Below, in pieces: positions 58,289 through 64,000 of a stretch of DNA of 64,000 nt (within the stretch, counting starts at the first letter, position 1; the number at the start of each line of letters is the position of its first letter). A program made the position numbers and the translations under genes. The notes under the pieces are model-generated. The model did no database searches and was not told where the DNA came from. It saw nothing but the letters and a program-made list of their open reading frames with translations. Origin of the DNA: Quillaja saponaria (taxonomy: Eukaryota > Streptophyta > Magnoliopsida > Fabales > Quillajaceae); assembly GCA_029379385.1 (NCBI GenBank), contig CM055605.1, positions 10,451,001-10,515,000 on the forward strand, in the 5' to 3' direction.

Positions 58289-59299
58289 ATGGAGATCACT
58301 AAGGCTGTTAATCCTTGTCCATCTGATGCCTCTAGCATCTCGGCCACCTCGGAAGGCAAGAACTTGAAAGCCAAGGACAAGGCTATCATATTGTCCGAAC
58401 CTGGATCAGCCTCCCCATCCAATCCTTGTGTTCTTCTTGATTTATTCAAGTCATCAAAGAAATTGGGTTCGGGATCGGGATCGGGTTCTGGTTCATCGTC
58501 TAGGGTGAACAACAACAAAGAGGGGAGGGATGAGAATATGAATAGGGCTGATAAGGAGAAGGCATCTGATGAGGGTCCTAATAATGCTAATAAGACTTTC
58601 TCATGCAACTTTTGCAAAAGGGAATTCACTACGTCCCAAGCATTAGGAGGGCATCAAAACGCACACAAACAAGAGCGTGCAATTGCAAAACGACGTCAAG
58701 GTATTGATGTTGGTGGTCAAGTACCACCTCATCCATATTTTCCTTATTACCCTTATTCAAATATTTCCACACACCCATCACTTTATGGATCTACTTATAA
58801 TAGTAGATCACCACTTGGTGTTCGAATGGAGTCTATGATTCATAAACCTTCTTCTTATCCATGGACTGCATCCGGTAGCACCGGATACAAGTTCGGTCAC
58901 GGTGGTGGTGGGTGGTCATCATCAAGGCATCAATCGGCTAAGGTGAATTCCCCACCTTCTCTTTCTGCGATTGATAGGTTAAGGATGGAGAGTTTTCAAG
59001 CACATGCTGGTCGGTATGGATTAGGTGGTGTTGGTGGTGCTGCTTTCGGTACTGGTGGCGGTGGTGGTAGTAAATCTTTGAGGATAGAGGAAATTAGTGA
59101 ATCAACTCGCCAATTTAGTGGTGCTACTTCTTCAAATGTTGCCAGTTCAAGCCTTGCCAAGAATGCTAAGCCAATAAAAAATACAAGTACTAATAATGGT
59201 AGTGGTGGTGATGACGGTGATCGTAATCCCAAACCAACAGAAACTATGAAAATGGATGATTTAAATGTTACAGGACTCGATTTAACGCTTAAGCTCTAA
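58289..59299 (+). CDS. C2H2 zinc-finger repressor (QALGGH type) with EAR motif
   Basis: Intronless, 336 residues. ATG 58289 (CCATGGAG) is the first ATG after the leader; the frame upstream has no other ATG. One plant-type zinc finger spans residues 106-126 ([21 protein letters not shown]), with Cys 106 and 109 and His 122 and 126. QALGGH is the plant DNA-contact signature. The protein ends in LDLTLKL, an EAR repression motif that recruits co-repressors of the TOPLESS type. Residues 60-72 are a Gly-Ser repeat linker, and Gly- and Ser-rich segments fill the C-terminal half. This build (single finger, C-terminal EAR, nuclear) matches the C1-1i group that includes JAGGED, KNUCKLES, ZFP and LATE FLOWERING proteins, acting in organ growth, trichomes or flowering. 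I cannot assign the exact orthologue. Confidence 0.92.
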   Translation: MEITKAVNPCPSDASSISATSEGKNLKAKDKAIILSEPGSASPSNPCVLLDLFKSSKKLGSGSGSGSGSSSRVNNNKEGRDENMNRADKEKASDEGPNNANKTFSCNFCKREFTTSQALGGHQNAHKQERAIAKRRQGIDVGGQVPPHPYFPYYPYSNISTHPSLYGSTYNSRSPLGVRMESMIHKPSSYPWTASGSTGYKFGHGGGGWSSSRHQSAKVNSPPSLSAIDRLRMESFQAHAGRYGLGGVGGAAFGTGGGGGSKSLRIEEISESTRQFSGATSSNVASSSLAKNAKPIKNTSTNNGSGGDDGDRNPKPTETMKMDDLNVTGLDLTLKL

Positions 59300-62200
59300 G
59301 CTTTTGTTGTTTTTCCTTTCTTGATTTAGATTAAGCTATGAATGGATTTTAGTTATTAAGTTTCTATTTTGTTTAAACTAGATTCGTGCTTGTCAAGTAT
59401 GTTCTTCAGTTTATAGACATTTAAATGAATTAGTACTTATTTGTGGTTTTATTTTAATTTACTCTTTTAGTTTAAAATTTGTTGATCAAGAATCAATCTG
59501 TTACATTTTATTTTATTTTCATTTTGGTTTGATTCCACAAATTATGCCACTGTTTATTTTGATGATGTCCTGTCATAATTTAAACTTGGACTTTCTTTTT
59601 TATAATTTAATGGTATTCCTCTCTGACTAATTAAATTAAATATTCTATATTCGTAATAATTAAAGGCTTTAATTTTTGAAATCATGGACAAAAGTTTATT
59701 GTAGTATTCAAAACACAAGTCTTGTTCAAAGTACATTAGTCCAAGAGGTACTGCATGCTTGGAATTAAAATCATTTCTATAGGAAGATTAAATTAATAAT
59801 TGAGATTTTTGTTACATTTTCATAAATACATTGAAGGGGTTAGGAAGATTAAATTAATAATTAAGATTTTTGTTATATTTTCATAAATACATTGAAGGGG
59901 TTAGGAAAATTTGACTAAGAGCAAATGAAAAAGGCAAGAAATTAAAGGAGGAAAATAACAATCGAGAAAAATCAGGGTGGGCTAATTGGCTAATTAGTTA
60001 ATTTTATTTATTTATTGACATTTTCGTTTATTATTATAAGATATTTTCAAGCATGTGCTAAATCATTAATCAAAATTACTTGGATTAAGAAGTCAATACG
60101 AATTCTTTGCTATTTCTTTAATGTAAATTATTATAGATTAATTATACAGTAACAAATAAAGAAAGTTAAAAAAGTATGATCTGGAGAAGTTGAAAGCTTA
60201 AAACACTAATTATCAAATTTTGTACATTTTGATTGACATATTTAAAATCACATATATTTTATTGATTGATTGATTGGGGTGATGTTGTAGGTGTTATATC
60301 TGTTGAGTGTATTTGGATATGTCACTCTCTATAGATTGAATCAATCACTATTTAGTTTAATCTCAATAAAAATCCATAATTGTAGTTGGTAATGACCAAT
60401 GACAATCCGATTGCATTCTCATGTACAAATTAACTAATGTGCCTTTATTATTTTATCATTATTATGTATTTTGCCACTAGGTTTAAATCTTATTTTTAAT
60501 ATTATTTTATATTTATAATAAGTTAATTTAAAATACCTCTTTTAAATCCAATAAAATATGTATATCAAAAAAAAAAAAAAGAATAAATTACGCCAACCTC
60601 TTATGGATTATGCTGATATTATATGACCTCTCCTCTATATTTAAAATCTATATAAATCTTCCCTTAAACTTGAAAACAAGCTACAACTAAAACCTAACTC
60701 TAAAAAGTTGAGACAAACTTTCTAGAATACCGTTACCTATGGTCATATTATGAAGAGATACATATGATTTTTGTTTTATTATTAATACACTAAAAGTGTT
60801 TTAATACTTTATCTTAATTTTAAGTTTCAGATGAGGCATGTGTATATTTTAAAAATAGAGGGTGGTCCGAGTAATTTTAGAAAAATTCAAGGGTTAGAGT
60901 AATTTACTTTAAAATAAAATAAAATGATTGTTAATTTTTGTTTTAAATAAAAAATTATAATTAATATATAAAAATTTCCTAGAAAGACTAATAATTAAAA
61001 AAATTGTTACACAATAATTTATATAATATGTAAAGATATACGTCATACGTATTCTTTGCTGTAATTTAATACTCAAATTAACTGAAACACATATTGAGCT
61101 TATTAATTTAACTTATATTAATCTGTATATGATTTATGGTCAATTTAACTTATGAAATCTGAGTCATAGTCAATTTGATTTTTATAATTTGTATACTAAT
61201 TTTACATAATAGAAAAAATATCATTACAATTGAATAATTTTTACTTTATTCATTTAAAATGAGAATTAAGAGTAATAAGAAACTTTACTCTGTGCACTCT
61301 AGACTAATAAAAGTAGGCCTTACTACCCACTTGTTTTGTCTTAATGATTTATGTAATATCAAACCATTTACATGTTTTGTCTTAATGATTTTCCTTATTA
61401 TTAATTTGTCCACTTAAATCCTCTTATTCTTAAATTAGTCGATCATAGTTTTACAATAAAATTTTGTGAAGCTTTCGTTATTTTAAGTAAGCACTAATCT
61501 TATTTGTATAGAAATTATCTTCAAAATTGGGGTTAATATTCCTAGACTAGGAAAACTTGAGGTTGATTTCAAATTTTTATAAATTTTTTAGTCTCGGTTT
61601 GAATAATTTGTATTTAATCATATCGGAAAAATAAGATAGATAAGGTTTTTAATTCAATTGATTAAAAGAAATATTTTATAATAAACAAAGAATAAAATAG
61701 ATAAAAGAAGAAGAAAAATAATTAAAATAATCTTGGTGATAAGGTTTTACTTCATGGTTTATAAGCTTCTTTAATATTTGGGCCAAGAATTACTGTTTGT
61801 CGAAAAGCCTATTAAAAAGTAAAAACTGAAATTGGGCCACGAAAACTAAATGCCGAGGGTTTAAATAGAATGGTTGTGAGAGGTCCATTTCGCCGCCGAA
61901 TATGTTGTTTCTCTTTGTAATGGAGTGGCGAGTTACGAAGTGACACGATATGAAGACGGTAGAATCTAGATTTGGATCATAAAAGTAAAGAGTTACATTC
62001 TAAATCAACACTTTTACACTCTTCCTCTTATATAAAAATGTAAATAATTGTAAAAAACTTACCTATTAAATTTAGAACATATTATTTTCCTATTTTTAAA
62101 AAACATGGGAAGACCTAAATCCTTACAATATACTCCAATATTTAATTCAAGATCAATTGTAGTCAAAGTTAGATAAGTTATTGTTAATTTCATATTAGAA

Positions 62201-62905
62201 ATTAGCCAGTTAGTGTTAAATTAGAACTAATTATAATAGCTTCAATTAAAATTCTTTTTAATACGTCTTTTAGTTTAGATTAATTAATCAAGGCTTTATT
62301 ATATTTTTAGGTCCTATAATTCTGTGAAGTAGGACTTACAGTTTCTAAAAGCATGCAATGGCATCCTTCCTGTTACCTTATGTCATTTTTAGCATAATGA
62401 TAGCTGAAATGATTTAACATCCGCTTATGTTGCACGCATGTGAACTTTTACATGGACTAACAGACCCATTATCGGGTCATGCCTGTGGCACGTGACTTCC
62501 TCCCTAACCCCAAAATTCCTAACTCGCGACTTCTCCCTCAAATCTCCAATTTTGTTTCAAGTTTGAAACCTATAGTTTTTCCTGCATTCAAATTCCATTA
62601 AATTATATATTGTGAAGGTATAATCTAATTAACTACTAGGGTTTTCTTATTCAAAATAGTTCAGAGGAACGTTGTTGGAAAGTAATTTTGTTTTTTACAA
62701 ATATGTGTTTTTTTTTGAACTTTCTATTCTCATAGTTTACATTTATGTTTTTCAAGGCCATTTTAAAAAGTGTCTACTTTGGGGTTAAATGATTATTAGT
62801 GGTAGGACCACATTGTTCAAAATGTGGTTAATTTTTGTTTTTTTTTTGTGGTTCTTGTGCTTTGCCTTATTGTTTGTTGCTTTTGTTCTTGTTATGTTAA
62901 GTTGT
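59300..62905. other. 3' UTR of zinc-finger gene, then AT-rich intergenic DNA
   Basis: The first 200 bases are presumed 3' UTR. A tandem duplication lies at 59781-59902. No further coding sequence is supported. A somewhat GC-richer patch at 61,830-61,960 and another at 62,460-62,540 could be regulatory or transposon sequence, but nothing specific was recognised. Confidence 0.5.
59781..59902. repeat. Two-copy tandem repeat, 61-bp unit
   Basis: AGGAAGATTAAATTAATAAT starts at 59781 and 59842. Both copies end in ACATTGAAGGGGTT and differ at only a few positions, so this is a fairly recent duplication. A short third start (AGGAAAATT) follows. Confidence 0.9.
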
Positions 62906-62909
62906 GGAC

Positions 62910-63125
62910 ATGGATACTGACCACCCTATTAAGATATACCAATATTACGGGGCACACTTTTTGAATGATGATGATGGGTCAACATATAAAGACAGAGAGG
63001 TTGAAATCTTCATATTTTGTTGTTAGAGATATGGTGGTGAAGTACCTAGGATATTTAACTATTGTTGCAAAAAATATTTTGGAAATCCACTAGGTTACCC
63101 TTTACTATTGGACTTAAGGTATTAT
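62910..63125 (+). pseudogene. MuDR-like transposase N-terminal fragment
   Basis: From ATG 62910 the frame reads MDTDHPIKIYQYYGAHFLN and continues to a stop at about 63024. After the stop the same frame stays readable (RYGGEVPRIFNYCCKKYFG). This is the style of the plant MuDR transposase N-terminal domain, in which a short Tyr/Gly segment precedes a variable region. No catalytic core or terminal inverted repeat was found in the remaining window. Assignment rests on general resemblance only. Confidence 0.35.
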
Positions 63126-63590
63126 GATGTGCAAATTTTTTTTATTATTCAAGTATGCTATTTTGTATAGGAATATCATTTATCATAAACAATGTATGAA
63201 TGTTTATTAAAATTACAAATGATAAATGAAGTTCTTGGTTTAAATTTTGTTCTATTGTGTAGTTTTGTTTAGGGAAAAACTATAAAGACATGGAATTTTA
63301 ACGTTTTTTAAACAACTTAGTTAAACCACTATTTTCTTTTACATTAAGTCACAAAAAATTATTACTAAAAGAACCAAAGATACCACAGTGCACAAATCAA
63401 GAAAACTCAGGATACTTTATTAAGTCCTACATTACATCTAACCAATACACAAATTTAACAACCTAAACCAAATGTTTCACATAATCCCAAATCAAGCATA
63501 GAGAACCAGATATGCAAAAGCAGTTACAAAGCATGCCATATACAAAATATTCCTTAACCAAAATCAACCCTTGCTTGCAAGTAATCAACC
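63126..63590. other. AT-rich DNA between fragment genes
   Basis: No coding sequence supported. It lies between the ends of the MuDR-like fragment (+) and the GRF-type gene (-). Confidence 0.4.
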
Positions 63591-63597
63591 TTGCCTT

Positions 63598-63955
63598 CTA
63601 GGTAAGAAATTCTCTTCCTCTGCTATAGTATAACATGCTCCCACCCTGGCATATTTCATGATTAATCCAGACAAAGTAATTACAAAAGAAGCCATCCTAC
63701 AAAATCAGAAAATTATTGGGGAAAAAAAAACTAAATTTTCATAAACCAAAACTCACATATTTCTCACTAATACTTCCCCGTTAACTTAGATATGTACCTC
63801 ATACCAGCATTATGGTCCCAGGCCATGGCTAGTTTTGTAGCCTCACCACAGTGACAAAATCGTGGCATCTCCTTAACATCACTACTACTTGCCTTAGAAA
63901 TTGTAGAAGACCTGCGCATTGGATTATTGATGGGCATCAATTTCAAACAAAACAA
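63598..63955 (-). pseudogene. GRF-type zinc-finger protein, two exon pieces, probably broken
   Basis: Exon-like piece 1 (63955-63767) encodes MPRFCHCGEATKLAMAWDHN after a Ser-rich start. Piece 2 (63696-63598) begins after a TTTTGTAG acceptor and encodes DGFFCNYFVWINHEICQGGS, then a TAG stop. Together these give the first, second and last Cys of a GRF zinc ribbon (nucleic-acid-binding, found in plant proteins and topoisomerase III). The RRFxxC step with the third Cys reads MRYISK, so that ligand is lost. The splice as read also does not keep frame, since exon 1 runs into TAG before any good donor. The gene may be transposon-associated. Confidence 0.45.
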
Positions 63956-64000
63956 AACCTCATAAACTCTAACAATGGTGAACTTGAAATGAAATTGGAG
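63956..64000. other. Window edge, nothing recognised
   Basis: Only 45 bases; too short to interpret. It may hold the leader of the GRF-type gene on the - strand. Confidence 0.4.

Noticed and set aside
58261..58629. 122-residue ORF on the - strand over the zinc-finger gene
   Set aside because: It is the complement of a well-supported coding frame; its composition follows from the Gly-Ser codons on the other strand.
1..64000. CRISPR arrays, operons, bacterial insertion sequences, tRNA or rRNA genes
   Set aside because: None was seen; the spliced genes and transposon types are those of a plant nuclear genome.

Overview
The window is nuclear DNA of a flowering plant, most likely a eudicot. It is AT-rich. 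It has spliced genes with GT-AG introns and long 5' leader introns, plant-type TATA promoters, and plant-specific protein families (a QALGGH C2H2 zinc finger with a C-terminal EAR motif, a Myb/SANT-like protein with a WW core, and a plant Mediator tail subunit). It also holds many decayed plant transposons. A run of 100 Ns marks an assembly gap. No genus can be named from the sequence alone.

Positions 1-23,000 are a transposon graveyard. A degenerate Ty1/copia element on the + strand fills 1 to about 6,480; its 5' LTR lies outside the window. A truncated Ty3/gypsy element on the + strand follows at about 9,770-12,880. It abuts a rearranged copia remnant on the - strand at 12,884-15,640, whose gag pieces are in permuted order. 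Then come gene-free DNA with a 77-bp minisatellite (18,681-18,985), the gap, an unidentified acidic ORF, an AT-rich repeat block, and a GC-rich island holding strong hairpins.

Positions 23,800-43,100 hold the main genes. A two-coding-exon Myb/SANT-like gene (+) has an inferred leader exon about 4 kb upstream. It converges on a UBA-domain gene (-) that has one coding exon and a roughly 2.1-kb leader intron. Further right, on the - strand, a seven-coding-exon gene can be spliced in frame from ATG to stop. It encodes a 638-residue Mediator subunit 15-like protein, about half the length of Arabidopsis MED15a, with a remnant of the usual C-terminal tail lying frameshifted downstream.

Positions 43,705-48,734 are a complete CACTA (En/Spm) transposon with 12-bp terminal inverted repeats, an AAA target duplication, subterminal ACCGTAG-type motifs, and a broken, truncated TNP2 transposase. 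Beyond it lie a three-copy degenerate tandem repeat and about 9 kb of AT-rich DNA with a possible SINE and a MITE-like element. A single-exon C2H2 zinc-finger repressor gene follows at 58,289-59,299. The right edge has a MuDR-like transposase N-terminal fragment (+) and, facing it, a broken GRF-type zinc-finger gene (-).

The four intact genes are a chromatin or transcription-type DNA-binding protein, a ubiquitin-binding-type protein, a Mediator tail paralogue and a transcriptional repressor. They are independently transcribed neighbours, not a pathway or operon. I found no convincing new multi-gene system. The most unusual items are the short MED15 paralogue with its amplified SPLL motif and broken tail, the GC-rich hairpin island at 21.3 kb, and the permuted copia remnant.
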